Assembly: GCF_023566055.1 (NCBI RefSeq)
Contig: NZ_JALIQP010000003.1
Coordinates: 434,001 to 498,000, forward strand
Length of the DNA: 64,000 nucleotides
Source of the DNA: Halosolutus amylolyticus
GTDB taxonomy: Archaea > Halobacteriota > Halobacteria > Halobacteriales > Natrialbaceae
Direction of reading: 5' to 3'
The notes under the pieces are model-generated. The model was not told the origin of the DNA and did not search any database. It saw only the letters and a list, made by a program, of their open reading frames with translations. How positions within the stretch are numbered: position 1 is the stretch's first letter; every line of letters starts with the position of its first letter. Position numbers and translations under genes: made by a program. Shown in pieces: positions 1 through 8,439 of the stretch.

Positions 1-434
1 ACCCGGTGGAGGACGTCGTCGCGGTCGAACCGGCAGGGCGGCTCACCCCGTCGAATTACATCGACACGCCGACGGGAGCCCGGGTACGGGGGCAACTCAC
101 CCGCTGGGGGCTCGCCGACCTCGTCGCACGCGGGGAGACGCTCGAGAAGGTCGGCGCCCTGACCGGTCACACGGAGGGTCGAATCCAGGGAATCGACGCC
201 GTGACCTGTTTCACCGACGAGTTCTGCCGGGCCGGGCAGATCCGCTGGGGCGGCGAGATGGATCTGACCGACGGGGACAGCGGGTCGGTGAGCTACCATC
301 CCGATCCCGGCGGCGAGGACGGTGACGTCCTCGTCGCGGGATTCAACAACGCCCGGACCTGGTGGCCGGGCCAGAGCTACGTCTGGGGCGTCGCCGCCTA
401 CAAACTGACCGAGCAGTACGGCTATCACTTCTGA
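1..434 (+). CDS. Chymotrypsin-like serine protease, C-terminal part (cut by window edge)
   Basis: The reading frame is open at the left edge, so the true start lies outside the window; a GTG at position 6 is unlikely to be it. The visible part of about 143 residues has the chymotrypsin-fold active-site signature DGDSGS, followed by a hydrophobic strand and the aromatic C-terminal segment usual for this fold. The serine of GDSG would be the nucleophile; the histidine and aspartate of the triad would lie upstream and cannot be checked. Two cysteines (TCFTDEFC) could form a disulfide in an exported enzyme. Substrate unknown. Family call is fairly firm; exact subfamily is not. Confidence 0.65.
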   Translation, partial: PVEDVVAVEPAGRLTPSNYIDTPTGARVRGQLTRWGLADLVARGETLEKVGALTGHTEGRIQGIDAVTCFTDEFCRAGQIRWGGEMDLTDGDSGSVSYHPDPGGEDGDVLVAGFNNARTWWPGQSYVWGVAAYKLTEQYGYHF

Positions 435-494
435 ATCCCGTATGACACCCACACACGTCCACGAACACACCCGGTTCGAGCGAGGAGCGGTACG

Positions 495-710
495 ATGAGC
501 AACGATCGGCGGCGATCGAGTCGCGGCGGAGCGGGGCGGAGTATCGTGAGCCTCGGGACCCGGCTGTTCCTCGACGCGGTGGTCGTCACCCTCTGGGTGG
601 TCTTCGTGACGCTTGTCTTCCTCACGACCGGCTGGCCGCAGTGGGCGTTCTACACCGCGCTCATCCTCGGCGTCGGCGGCTACGTCCAGCTGACGGCGAG
701 CTGGTGGTAG
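495..710 (+). CDS. Small two-helix membrane protein
   Basis: A 71-residue protein of unknown function. It has a basic, serine/arginine-rich N-terminus (about 20 residues) followed by two hydrophobic helices, roughly residues 24-46 and 49-68, ending in tryptophans. The gene lies 60 bases after the protease and converges with the nucleotidyltransferase gene, with only three bases between their stop codons. Small membrane proteins of this shape are common in haloarchaea; no function can be inferred from the sequence. Confidence 0.6.
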   Translation: MSNDRRRSSRGGAGRSIVSLGTRLFLDAVVVTLWVVFVTLVFLTTGWPQWAFYTALILGVGGYVQLTASWW

Positions 711-713
711 TCC

Positions 714-1694
714 TTACCGATCGTCGGGAATCCGCGTGTACGGACCGATCAGGGCGCGATCGAGATCGAAGCCGCTGATCGTGGCACCGTCGTCTACGAT
801 AGACCGCCGCACCGTCGTCGCTTCGAGTTCGACGTCCGGAAAGATCACGGACCGTTCGACGTCGGCGTCGACGAGGGTCGCATCCGGCATCACGTGGACG
901 GTGTCACCGACGTCGCTATCCCGAACCGTCGCCGAATCGGCAACGTGTGACTCCCCGTCGAGGTACCAGGCGACGGCGTCGAGGTAGCTCTCCCGGGTGC
1001 CGATGTCGAACCACGCGCCCTCGAAGGTGAACGCGGAGGTCGGCTCCCGGTCCTGGAGCCACTGGACGAACCACCCGGGCTCGTCCGGATCGTTCCCTGC
1101 CTCGAGATACGGGGCAAACAGCGACAGCGTCTCCCCGGGGAACGCGTAGCAGCCGATCGAGACGAGCGTACTCTCCGGTTCGTCCGGTTTCTCCTGGAAG
1201 TCGACGACGCGCTCGTCGTCCAGTTCGACCACGCCGTACGACGTGGCCCGCTCCCGGGAGCCGACGTCGCAGGCAGCGATGGCCGGCCCGTCCCGTCGGT
1301 CGAAATATTCGAGAAAGTCGTCGACGGCGAAGTCGAAGAGATTGTCCCCCGCGATCACGAGCAGATCCTCGTCTAGCCCCTCCCGGTCGATCAACTGCTC
1401 GAGCGCGCCGACGACGCCGAGTTTTTCCTCCTCGTGTTCGGTCTCCTCGACGGACAGCCGTGGTTTCTCGTAGGGACCGTCCTCGAGGTGGGACTCGAAG
1501 TCGGCGGCGAACCGTTCGTTCGTGCTCACGTAGACCTCGTCGATCCGATCGACCGCCTCGAGTTCGGCGTAGATTCGATCGACGACGGTCGTCTCCCCGA
1601 GCGGGAGGAACATCTTCGGTCGGTGTCTCGTGATCGGCCAGAGTCGAGTCGCGTAGCCGCCGGCGAGGACGACGGCAGTGGTGGAGTCTGTCAT
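714..1694 (-). CDS. Sugar-phosphate nucleotidyltransferase (glucose-1-phosphate type)
   Basis: A 326-residue NTP-transferase that should join a sugar-1-phosphate to an NTP, giving NDP-sugar plus pyrophosphate. The N-terminus has the nucleotide-binding signature VVLAGGYATRLWP (tyrosine-alanine in place of the usual x-Gly) followed by the RPKMFLPLG element. GDNLFDF matches the GDN metal-binding motif. From about residue 235 the sequence becomes hexapeptide-like, consistent with a short left-handed beta-helix. The start is the ATG preceding TDSTTAVV; the frame stays open far upstream but overlaps pgk there. It lies eight bases after pgk on the same strand. An NDP-glucose supply role for the nearby TreT-like enzyme is my inference. 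Confidence 0.85.
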   Translation of the reverse strand: MTDSTTAVVLAGGYATRLWPITRHRPKMFLPLGETTVVDRIYAELEAVDRIDEVYVSTNERFAADFESHLEDGPYEKPRLSVEETEHEEEKLGVVGALEQLIDREGLDEDLLVIAGDNLFDFAVDDFLEYFDRRDGPAIAACDVGSRERATSYGVVELDDERVVDFQEKPDEPESTLVSIGCYAFPGETLSLFAPYLEAGNDPDEPGWFVQWLQDREPTSAFTFEGAWFDIGTRESYLDAVAWYLDGESHVADSATVRDSDVGDTVHVMPDATLVDADVERSVIFPDVELEATTVRRSIVDDGATISGFDLDRALIGPYTRIPDDR

Positions 1695-1702
1695 CTCGGA
1701 TC

Positions 1703-2914
1703 TCAGTGCTGGCCCTCGAGTACGTCGATTCCGGCGAGCGGTTCGCCCGTGAGCGCTCGAACGTACGCCCCGCCGGCGATCGAGACGCGCGAAAAGTCCT
1801 CCTCGTCGAAGCCGTACAGTTCGACGACGCGGGCGGTGTCGCCACCGCCGACGACCGAGAAACAGTCGGCCTCGGCGATCGCCGACACGACCGTCACGGT
1901 TCCGTCGGCGAACCGCTCGTCCTCGAAGACGCCGAGACTCCCCTTGACGAACACCGCTGCGGAGTCGGACGCGAGAGCAGCGTAGCGGTCGGCCGTCTCG
2001 GAGCCGACGTCGAGGAAGGGGTGGGTCTTCCGAATTCCGTCGAGCGTCTGCTCCCTGCGCTTCCCGTCGTCGTCCTCGTCGGCGAGGTCGGTCGGGAGAA
2101 ACAGTTCGTCGCGGTAGGCCGCGAGGATGCGCTCGAGGTCGTCCCGATAGGTCTCCCACTGGTGGTCGAAGCGGGAAGTCCCCGCGACGTCGTAGCCCAC
2201 GTCGTGGCCGTCGGCCCGCAAGAAGAGTTCGCCGACGACGCCGCCGAGACAGAATCGATCGACGGTGTCGTCGAGCCGTTCGATGATCGGGATGGAGTCC
2301 TCTGCCTTCGTGCCGCCGAGGACCATCGTGACCGGCCCGTCGAACTCCCGCTCCCGGATGGCCGTGATCGCCGTGTACTCCTGTTCCATCACGCGACCCG
2401 CGTAGGCGTCCATCACGCGCGGAAAGCCGACGATCGAGGCGTGCGATCGGTGGGCAGCCGAGTACGCGTCCCCGACGTAGGCGTCGAACTCGGGAGCGAG
2501 CGTCCGGACCAGATCCGTTTCGGCCTTCGTATCGGGGTCTTCCTCGGGTAACTCCCCGTCGCACATCCGGACGTTCTCGAGGAGGAGCACGTCGCCCGAC
2601 TCGAGGTCGTCGATGGCCGCGAGTGCGTCATCGCCGTCGGTGTCGGGAACGAACTCGACGCGGTGGTCGAGGTGACCGGCGAGGATCTCGGCGTGTTGCT
2701 CGAGCGAGACGAACGTGTCCCGGCCCGGCCGGCCCTGGTGGGCCAGCAAGGCGATGGCGTGGTCGTCCGCGAGCAGTTCCTGGATCGTCTCGGCGTGACG
2801 GGCGAACCGGCGACTGTCCTGGACGGTGCCGTCCTCGACGGCGGCGTTGACGTCGATTCGGACGAGCAGTCGGCGATCGCGCTCTATGTCGTCGATGGTT
2901 CGAAACGTAGTCAT
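1703..2914 (-). CDS. pgk: Phosphoglycerate kinase
   Basis: A 403-residue phosphoglycerate kinase interconverting 1,3-bisphosphoglycerate and 3-phosphoglycerate with ATP/ADP, in the cytosol. Family marks: the N-terminal RIDVNAAV (DxN substrate site), AHQGRPGRD, VLLLENVR, VLGGTKAEDS and the C-terminal nucleotide motif VVGGGDTARV. Length is normal for archaeal enzymes. I start at the ATG before TTFRTIDD because it places the first beta strand near the N-terminus; another in-frame start lies 27 bases upstream. It follows gap on the same strand across a 110-base gap that contains a palindromic repeat, and is followed closely by the nucleotidyltransferase gene. Confidence 0.95.
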   Translation of the reverse strand: MTTFRTIDDIERDRRLLVRIDVNAAVEDGTVQDSRRFARHAETIQELLADDHAIALLAHQGRPGRDTFVSLEQHAEILAGHLDHRVEFVPDTDGDDALAAIDDLESGDVLLLENVRMCDGELPEEDPDTKAETDLVRTLAPEFDAYVGDAYSAAHRSHASIVGFPRVMDAYAGRVMEQEYTAITAIREREFDGPVTMVLGGTKAEDSIPIIERLDDTVDRFCLGGVVGELFLRADGHDVGYDVAGTSRFDHQWETYRDDLERILAAYRDELFLPTDLADEDDDGKRREQTLDGIRKTHPFLDVGSETADRYAALASDSAAVFVKGSLGVFEDERFADGTVTVVSAIAEADCFSVVGGGDTARVVELYGFDEEDFSRVSIAGGAYVRALTGEPLAGIDVLEGQH

Positions 2915-2941
2915 GGCTGGGGGCTCGTGCGTGCGCGTCAC

Positions 2942-3024
2942 CGTTTCCGGACCGCTGCCAGTCGTTTCCAGCGCAACCGCGACCGGGCTGTGGTTGTGCC
3001 GGCAAATCGGTACACCATTCCGTA
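2942..3024 (-). repeat. Palindromic stop-adjacent element, diverged copy
   Basis: Read along the gap gene (minus strand), this begins directly after the gap stop codon with TACGGAATGGTGTACCGA. It then carries GGCACAACC and GGTCGCGGTTGCG, which can pair into a stem of about ten bases. By eye it is about 75 percent identical over its first 68 bases to the elements at 45373-45452 and 51763-51841, in the same orientation to the upstream gene. The distal end is diverged. It could act as a terminator or processing hairpin between gap and pgk. Confidence 0.7.
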
Positions 3025-4095
3025 TCAGTGGACGACGGTCCGTTCGGCGTCGATGCTCCCCGATTCCCTCGCGACGTGCTTTGCGAGTTTGATCATCTGG
3101 TTCGAGAAGCCGTACTCGTTGTCGTACCAGGCGAGCACTTTCACGGTGTCGTTGGCCGCGACCATCAGGGACTCGAGATCGACGTACGATGCGAACGGCA
3201 GCCCGACGATGTCCCGGGAGACGATCTCATCGTCGGTGTAGCCGAGGACGCCGGCCAGTTCGTCGTCGGCCGCTGCCCGGATCGCGTCGAGCACTTCGTC
3301 TCGCTCTACGTCTTCGTCGATGTTGACGGTGATGTCGGTGATCGAGCCGTTCGGGACCGGGACCCGCATCGCCATCCCCTCGAGTTTTCCCTCGAATTCG
3401 GGGAGTACCTTGCTGGTCGCGCCGGCCGCACCGGTCGTCGTCGGAACGATGTTCTCGGCGGCGGCGCGGCCGCGCCGTCGCTTGTCCATGGGGCCGTCCA
3501 CGAGCCCCTGACTACCGGTGTAGGCGTGGACCGTCGTCAGGAGCCCGGAGACCACGTCGAACTCTTCGTTGAGGACCTGCAGGACCGGCGCGACGGAGTT
3601 CGTCGTACAGGAGGCGTTCGAGACGACGTCTTCGCCGTCGTACTCCTCGTGGTTGACGCCGTAGACGAACATCGGCACCGCTTTTTCGCCCTTCGGCGGC
3701 GCCGAGATGATCACTTTGTCCGCGCCGGCCTCGAGATGCTGGGCGGCCTCGTCGTGGGTCCTGAACAGCCCCGTCGCCTCGAAGGCGACGTCGACCTCGA
3801 GGTCGTCCCACGGGAGTTCCGACGGTTCGTGCTCGGAGAGCAACTGGAACTCCTGGTCGTCAACGAAGAGGGTGTCGCCGCGACGGGAGACTCCGTCGAG
3901 TCGGCCGTGAACCGAGTCGTACCGGAGCAGGTACTCCATGTCGTCGTCGTCCATCACGTCGTTGATTGCCACGAGGTCGACGTCGTCATGGGTCAGCGAC
4001 GCACGGAGGAGACACCGGCCGACCCGTCCGAAGCCGTTGAGTCCGATTCGGAGGGGCGCGCCGGTTCCAGCGCTGTCGTCTGTATCTGCGTCCAT
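3025..4095 (-). CDS. gap: Glyceraldehyde-3-phosphate dehydrogenase, bacterial-like (type I)
   Basis: A 356-residue phosphorylating GAPDH, converting glyceraldehyde-3-phosphate, NAD(P)+ and phosphate to 1,3-bisphosphoglycerate. The NAD-binding motif GLNGFGRVGR is near residue 18 and the catalytic motif SNASCTTN places the nucleophile at Cys163. HAYTG, the phosphate-binding ATSKVLPE region and the C-terminal WYDNEYGFSNQ are all present. This is the bacterial-type enzyme, not the archaeal type II GapN-like form. An acidic N-terminal extension of about 14 residues is typical of haloarchaeal versions. It is divergent from the trehalose synthase gene and upstream of pgk. Confidence 0.95.
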   Translation of the reverse strand: MDADTDDSAGTGAPLRIGLNGFGRVGRCLLRASLTHDDVDLVAINDVMDDDDMEYLLRYDSVHGRLDGVSRRGDTLFVDDQEFQLLSEHEPSELPWDDLEVDVAFEATGLFRTHDEAAQHLEAGADKVIISAPPKGEKAVPMFVYGVNHEEYDGEDVVSNASCTTNSVAPVLQVLNEEFDVVSGLLTTVHAYTGSQGLVDGPMDKRRRGRAAAENIVPTTTGAAGATSKVLPEFEGKLEGMAMRVPVPNGSITDITVNIDEDVERDEVLDAIRAAADDELAGVLGYTDDEIVSRDIVGLPFASYVDLESLMVAANDTVKVLAWYDNEYGFSNQMIKLAKHVARESGSIDAERTVVH

Positions 4096-4234
4096 AGCTG
4101 GAGGTCCACCTTCAGCAGATAAATTTGTTGGCCGAATCGTTAGATATCTCGAGATACATGCCTTCTAACCGGTGTTATCGGGTAACCGACCCTAACTGAT
4201 ACTAGCGTCGTCGTCGTCGTGACGAGTACCGACG
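4096..4234. promoter_or_regulatory. Divergent promoter region of gap and the TreT-like gene
   Basis: This AT-enriched stretch separates two divergent genes. Reading toward gap there is an AAATTTATC box about 25 bases before the gap ATG, fitting a leaderless archaeal promoter. A perfect 12-base palindrome, TATCTCGAGATA, lies at 4145-4156 and could be an operator serving both genes. A GTC-rich run at 4205-4219 precedes the trehalose gene. A known sugar regulator of haloarchaea, TrmB, binds TACT-N7/8-GAGTA; I do not find that spacing here. Confidence 0.45.
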
Positions 4235-5479
4235 ATGCACCCTCCCTCACTCCTGGAGCGATCGATCGAGGCGTACGCCACCGTGACGGAGCGCGACCGC
4301 CTCGAGCGACTCCGCGAACTCGCCGAGACGCTTTCCGGCGTCCGGATCCTTCACGTTAACTCGACCGCGACGGGGGGCGGTGTCGCGGAACTACTCCGAT
4401 CGATCGTTCCGCTCTGTAACGACCTCGGTGTCGAGACCGACTGGCTCGTGATGGACGCCGACGACGACTTTTTCGAAGTCACGAAGGCGGTCCACAACGG
4501 ACTCCAGGGGAGCGGCGAGCCGCTGACAGCGGAGATGAAAGCGATCTATCGGGAGGTCACCGAGGCCAACGCAGCCGAAATCGAGGCCGAGTACGACCTC
4601 ATCGTCGTCCACGATCCACAGCCGCTTGGCATGCTCGAGCGACTCGCGGAACGGATGCCGGACGCACCGATCGTCTGGCGCTGTCACGTCGATCTCACCG
4701 ACCCGGTCGACGAGTATCGTGCGTTCGTCTCCGAGTACACGGATCGGATCGATCACGGGATTTTCAGCCGCACCGCGTACGCCAAAACGATCGACGTTGC
4801 GGAGACGAGCGTCGTCTACCCGTCGATCGATCCGGTGACGGAGAAGAACCGATCGCTCGACGAGGCGGAGCTAGCGACCGAACGCGATCGATTGGATCCG
4901 CTCTCGTTCGACGAGCCGGTCGTGACGCAGGTATCGCGTTTCGACCCGTGGAAAGACCAGTTCGGAACGCTCGAGGCGTACCGAACCGCCAGGGAGGCGG
5001 TTCCGGAACTCCAGCTAGTGCTGGTCGGGGGGATGGCCGGCGACGACCCCGAGGGGCTCGAACTGTACGAGCGGGTCGCCCGCGAGGCGGTCGACGACCC
5101 CGACGTCCACGTCATGACCGACCTCCCCGACACGACGGTAAACGCCCTGCAGCGGCTGTCGGACGTCGTCGTCCAGAAGTCCCTGCGCGAAGGGTTCGGG
5201 CTCGTGGTCGCGGAGGCGCTCTGGAAGGGGACGCCGGTCGTGGGTTCGACCGCCGGCGGCATCCCCTTGCAGATCGTGGACGGTCACAACGGGTATCTCG
5301 TCGAGCCCGACGATGCCACGGGCGCCGGCAATCGTCTCGTCGACCTGCTCGAACACGACGAGCGGCGGACGACGTTCGGCGAGAACGCGCGGGAACACGT
5401 CCGCGATCGGTTCTTGCTCCCGCGTCAACTCGTGGACCTCCTCGAGATCTTCGTCGAGGCGCTGGAACGCAATTCCTGA
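4235..5479 (+). CDS. treT: Trehalose glycosyltransferring synthase-like GT4 enzyme
   Basis: A 414-residue family 4 glycosyltransferase resembling TreT, which makes trehalose from NDP-glucose and glucose. The N-terminal domain carries the TreT-type element NSTATGGGVAELL followed by a WLVMDADDDFF stretch and FFEVTKAVHNGLQG. VWRCHVDLT and the C-terminal donor-site segments VSRFDPWKDQ, LREGFGLVVAEALWKGTPVVG and STAGGIPLQI match GT-B enzymes. The gene is divergent from gap and 75 bases before a universal stress protein gene. Trehalose would serve as an osmolyte or carbon store. Other sugar-1-phosphate specificities within the family cannot be excluded. Confidence 0.8.
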   Translation: MHPPSLLERSIEAYATVTERDRLERLRELAETLSGVRILHVNSTATGGGVAELLRSIVPLCNDLGVETDWLVMDADDDFFEVTKAVHNGLQGSGEPLTAEMKAIYREVTEANAAEIEAEYDLIVVHDPQPLGMLERLAERMPDAPIVWRCHVDLTDPVDEYRAFVSEYTDRIDHGIFSRTAYAKTIDVAETSVVYPSIDPVTEKNRSLDEAELATERDRLDPLSFDEPVVTQVSRFDPWKDQFGTLEAYRTAREAVPELQLVLVGGMAGDDPEGLELYERVAREAVDDPDVHVMTDLPDTTVNALQRLSDVVVQKSLREGFGLVVAEALWKGTPVVGSTAGGIPLQIVDGHNGYLVEPDDATGAGNRLVDLLEHDERRTTFGENAREHVRDRFLLPRQLVDLLEIFVEALERNS

Positions 5480-5554
5480 CGGCGACGGCGAACGGACCCG
5501 GTCGACCCCCACACGATTATCCGCCGAGGCGGTGAAGCAACGCAGGATGCTCCC

Positions 5555-6448
5555 ATGAGCCGGTTCATCGAATCGATACTGATACCGACCGACGGCAGCG
5601 ACGGGGCGCTCGCGGGGGCCAAACGCGGGATCGCGCTCGCGTCGCGGACGGACGCGAACGTCCACGTCCTGTCGATCCTCGAATCTCGAGTCCGGGGGGC
5701 GAATTTCGACGAGCTGGAGTTCCCGCCGCTCGAAGAGAACGCCGAGGAAGCGGTCGAGGAAATCGCGCGGATCGCCGCGGACTACGACGAGGGCCTCGAC
5801 GTTACGACCAGGGTCAGGGAGGGGACTCCGTTCCAGTCGATCCGGGAGTACGCCAACCGGCGCGAGATCGACGTCATCGTCATGGGGACGAAAGGCCGAA
5901 CGGGGATCGACAGGGTTCTCCTCGGCAGCGTGACCGAGAACGTCCTCCGCACGGCGCGGACCCCCGTACTCGCGGTCCCGCCGAACACCGACGAGCCCGG
6001 GATCGCCGACGTCCCGTTCGACCGACTCCTCTTGCCCACGGACGGCAGCGACGGGGCGGCGATCGCGACCGAGTGGGGGATCGAACTCGCGAGTCGGCTC
6101 GGGTCGTCGGTCCACGCGCTCTACTCGATCGACACGAGTCCGTTCGCCGACGCCCGAGAACGCGTCGAACTCCTCGAGGCCTTCGAGCACAGGGCCGAAG
6201 AGGCGCTCGACGCGGTCCAGGAGCGCGGCGAGGACGCCGGCGTAAGCGTCTCGGAATCGATCGCAACCGGGTCACCGGTGGCCGAGATTCCCACCTACGC
6301 GACCGAGAACGACGTCGACCTGATCGTCATGGGGACCCACGGCCGGACGGGGATCGGCCAGTGGTTCCTCGGAAGCGTCACCGAAAACGTCGTCCGCCAG
6401 GCCGAGGTGCCGGTGTTTTGTGTGCCGGTCAGCGCCGAGACGCCGTGA
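5555..6448 (+). CDS. Tandem universal stress protein (two UspA domains)
   Basis: A 297-residue cytosolic protein made of two UspA domains, about residues 1-147 and 150-295. Each starts with a ILIPTDGSDGA-like strand-loop and ends with an ATP-type motif: MGTKGRTGIDRVLLGSVTENV in the first (quoted in part) and MGTHGRTGIG with LGSVTENV in the second. These G-x2-G-x9-G-S motifs are associated with ATP binding in the family. Two fused domains mimic the usual UspA dimer. It sits between the trehalose synthase gene and the convergent ADP-dependent kinase gene, suggesting a stress or energy-sensing link, which is inference only. Confidence 0.9.
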   Translation: MSRFIESILIPTDGSDGALAGAKRGIALASRTDANVHVLSILESRVRGANFDELEFPPLEENAEEAVEEIARIAADYDEGLDVTTRVREGTPFQSIREYANRREIDVIVMGTKGRTGIDRVLLGSVTENVLRTARTPVLAVPPNTDEPGIADVPFDRLLLPTDGSDGAAIATEWGIELASRLGSSVHALYSIDTSPFADARERVELLEAFEHRAEEALDAVQERGEDAGVSVSESIATGSPVAEIPTYATENDVDLIVMGTHGRTGIGQWFLGSVTENVVRQAEVPVFCVPVSAETP

Positions 6449-6474
6449 CGACCGTCGTCCGCAATACGGCGTGG

Positions 6475-7848
6475 CTACCGATCGTTGGAGACGGCGAGTT
6501 CCAGAACGAAACTCGAGGACGAGACGATGTCGCCGATGCCGACCGTGCCTGCCGGCTCGTCGACGATGCGGTTCGGACAGGCAGCGACCGAAGGCGTAGC
6601 CAGAACGCCGTCGTCGGTCGTCTCGTCTACGTGATCCGCCAGCAGTTCGATCGCTTCCCGTCCCATCTCCGAGGGCTCGTACTCGAGGCCGGTCTCGAGG
6701 TCCTCGGCGGACGTGATCTCCCCGCGGGCCGCCTTGGTGGCGGCGTTGACGGCGGAAAACTCGAGTCCCCGTCGAAGGGCCGCCGGCGAGTGGTACGACT
6801 CCATCACGGCGAGGTGGTACTCCATCGCGTGTAACTGGATGCAGTCGACGCCGAGTTCCTCGCGGATCCCCTCGAGCATCCGGTAGTGATCGAGTATTTC
6901 GTCGGGTTCGAACGGGGTCGCCTCCGACGGTGGGTCCGCCACGACCTCCCGGCCCGCGTCCTCGTGGAGGATCGTCAACTCGTGTGTATCCACACCGACG
7001 ACGTTTGCCTCCGGCAGGATCCACTCGTATATGCTGTCTCTGAGGTCGTCGTCGTGGGTGACGGCGTACTCGACGTGAACGTCGACGTCGCTCCCCGATC
7101 GAAGGCGGCGGATGACGTCGCGTGCGTGACGATGCGTCTCCTCGTAGCCGTCGTCGACGACGTCGGGCGTGAGGTTGTGATACCCCGCGAGGAGGGCGCC
7201 GTCGACGGCTTCGCCGACCTGGTCGATCGCCGCGTCGAGTTCGCCGGCAGTCAGGTCGAACTCCGGGGGTCTCGAGGCGGCGATGAACCGGGTGTCTTCC
7301 GTCGCACGGACGCCGAAGAGTTCGTCTCCCTCCCGGAACTCGAACACCCAGTTAATTTTCGTTCGATCCGTACTGACCGCCTCGGACAGGGGACAGTAGC
7401 TGACCTGACCGTCCTCGGCGGTCGGATACCGAACCTCGTCGGGGTGTTCGAACATCGATAGCTGCCGCTCGGAGACCATGTACGTGTACGTGATCGGTGC
7501 CGCCCCCAGCGCGGTGAGCAGATTGGTCATGATCCCCGCCTGACCGCCCATCTGCTGGCTGTCCGGCTGGAGTTCCGCCTCGAGCGTGGCCGCGAAGTCG
7601 TCGGTCATCGCGATCTCGTCGCCCCGGCTGGCCGCCATCGTGTGTCCGATCGCCGCCGCGAGTTCGCGTTTCGACTCCAGCGGACTCGGGGGCACGTCGG
7701 AACCGGGATCGTCCGGCCGATCGAGGAACGACTCCAGTTCCTCGTCGACTCGGACGATCGCGTCGACGTTCGCGTTGTACGCGACGAACACCGGCAACTC
7801 CTCGAGCGCAGCGATGTCCGCCACCAGTTGGGCGTGGGCGTCCTGCAT
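6475..7848 (-). CDS. ADP-dependent sugar kinase (phosphofructokinase/glucokinase family)
   Basis: A 457-residue member of the ADP-specific phosphofructokinase/glucokinase family, which phosphorylates glucose or fructose-6-phosphate with ADP as donor. Family signs: VAYNANVDAI near the N-terminus, GGQAGIMTNLL, the FEFREGDELFGV strand, GYHNLTPD, the HVEYAVTHD stretch, LHAMEYH and the terminal VGIGDIVSSSSF, whose aspartate corresponds to the catalytic base. Length is normal. The sequence does not decide between glucokinase and phosphofructokinase. The gene converges with the universal stress protein gene and lies near FBPase, aldolase, PGK and GAPDH genes. Confidence 0.88.
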   Translation of the reverse strand: MQDAHAQLVADIAALEELPVFVAYNANVDAIVRVDEELESFLDRPDDPGSDVPPSPLESKRELAAAIGHTMAASRGDEIAMTDDFAATLEAELQPDSQQMGGQAGIMTNLLTALGAAPITYTYMVSERQLSMFEHPDEVRYPTAEDGQVSYCPLSEAVSTDRTKINWVFEFREGDELFGVRATEDTRFIAASRPPEFDLTAGELDAAIDQVGEAVDGALLAGYHNLTPDVVDDGYEETHRHARDVIRRLRSGSDVDVHVEYAVTHDDDLRDSIYEWILPEANVVGVDTHELTILHEDAGREVVADPPSEATPFEPDEILDHYRMLEGIREELGVDCIQLHAMEYHLAVMESYHSPAALRRGLEFSAVNAATKAARGEITSAEDLETGLEYEPSEMGREAIELLADHVDETTDDGVLATPSVAACPNRIVDEPAGTVGIGDIVSSSSFVLELAVSNDR

Positions 7849-7877
7849 GGCACGGCTCCCTCCCAGACCCAGCGGGT

Positions 7878-7990
7878 TAATCCTGGGGTGCCCGTGCCGT
7901 CCGTCGTTCCCCTCCTAATCTGGGGTGACCGTGCAGTCGGTCGTTCCCCTCCTAATCTTGGGGTGACCGTGCAGTCGGTCGTTCCCCTCC
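7878..7990. repeat. Three tandem copies of a 37-38 base repeat
   Basis: Three head-to-tail units at 7878-7915 (38 bases), 7916-7952 (37) and 7953-7990 (38). Units two and three differ by a single inserted T; the first has a few substitutions. Each unit has a TAATC start, a GGGGTG core and a GTTCCCCTCC end. The array sits between the ADP-kinase start and the PEP synthase remnant and does not encode an obvious peptide. With no spacers between units it is not a CRISPR array. Confidence 0.9.
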
Positions 7991-8027
7991 GACTTGTTGC
8001 CGTGCGCGTAGCCCGAACGACGAACCG

Positions 8028-8426
8028 ATGTCACGAGCGACGTTCGTCCGGCGGTCAGAGGGGGTAAGCGGCGACGACACGAACGCGGTCGGCGGAAAGA
8101 GCGCGAATCTCGGCGAACTCGCGGACCTGTTCGACGGCTTCTCGATCGGGTCGAACGACCTGACCCAGCTCACCCTCGGCGTCGATCGCAACTCGGAGAA
8201 ACTCGCGCCGCTTTTCGACGAGACCGACGAGGCGGTGACGCGATCGATCGCCTCGCTGATCGAGGACGCCAACCGCCACGGCCGGCCCGTCGGCATCTGC
8301 GGCGATGCGCCCTCGACGATTCCGGAGTACTCCGAGTTCCTGCTCGAGGCCGGTATCGATTCGATCTCGGTCTCGCCGGACGTCGCGGTGGAGACGATCC
8401 TGACGGTCGCAGAATACGAAAACTGA
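8028..8426 (+). pseudogene. ppsA: PEP synthase remnant with large in-frame internal deletion
   Basis: This 132-residue frame joins the extreme N-terminus of phosphoenolpyruvate synthase to its C-terminus. Residues 18-31 (DTNAVGGKSANLGEL) match the start of the N-terminal nucleotide-binding domain. From about residue 35 the frame continues with FDGFSIGSNDLTQL, GICGDAPS (catalytic-type Cys91) and GIDSISVSPD, all from the C-terminal PEP/pyruvate-binding domain. A full PEP synthase is usually about 750-800 residues, so some 600-plus residues, including the phosphohistidine domain, are missing. The reading frame is intact across the junction. It cannot be a working synthase. Whether the short product is made is unknown. 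Confidence 0.85.
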
Positions 8427-8439
8427 TTCGGGCCGTCGC

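Noticed and set aside
714-2564. A 616-residue reading of the nucleotidyltransferase frame
   Set aside because: The first 290 residues are arginine-rich translation of the pgk gene in another frame; the real start is the ATG at 1694.
4205-4227. TrmB site in the gap promoter (TACT ... GAGTA)
   Set aside because: The half-sites are 18 bases apart, far from the known seven or eight.
7878-7990. CRISPR array
   Set aside because: The units are contiguous with no spacers, only three in number, and there are no cas genes in the window.
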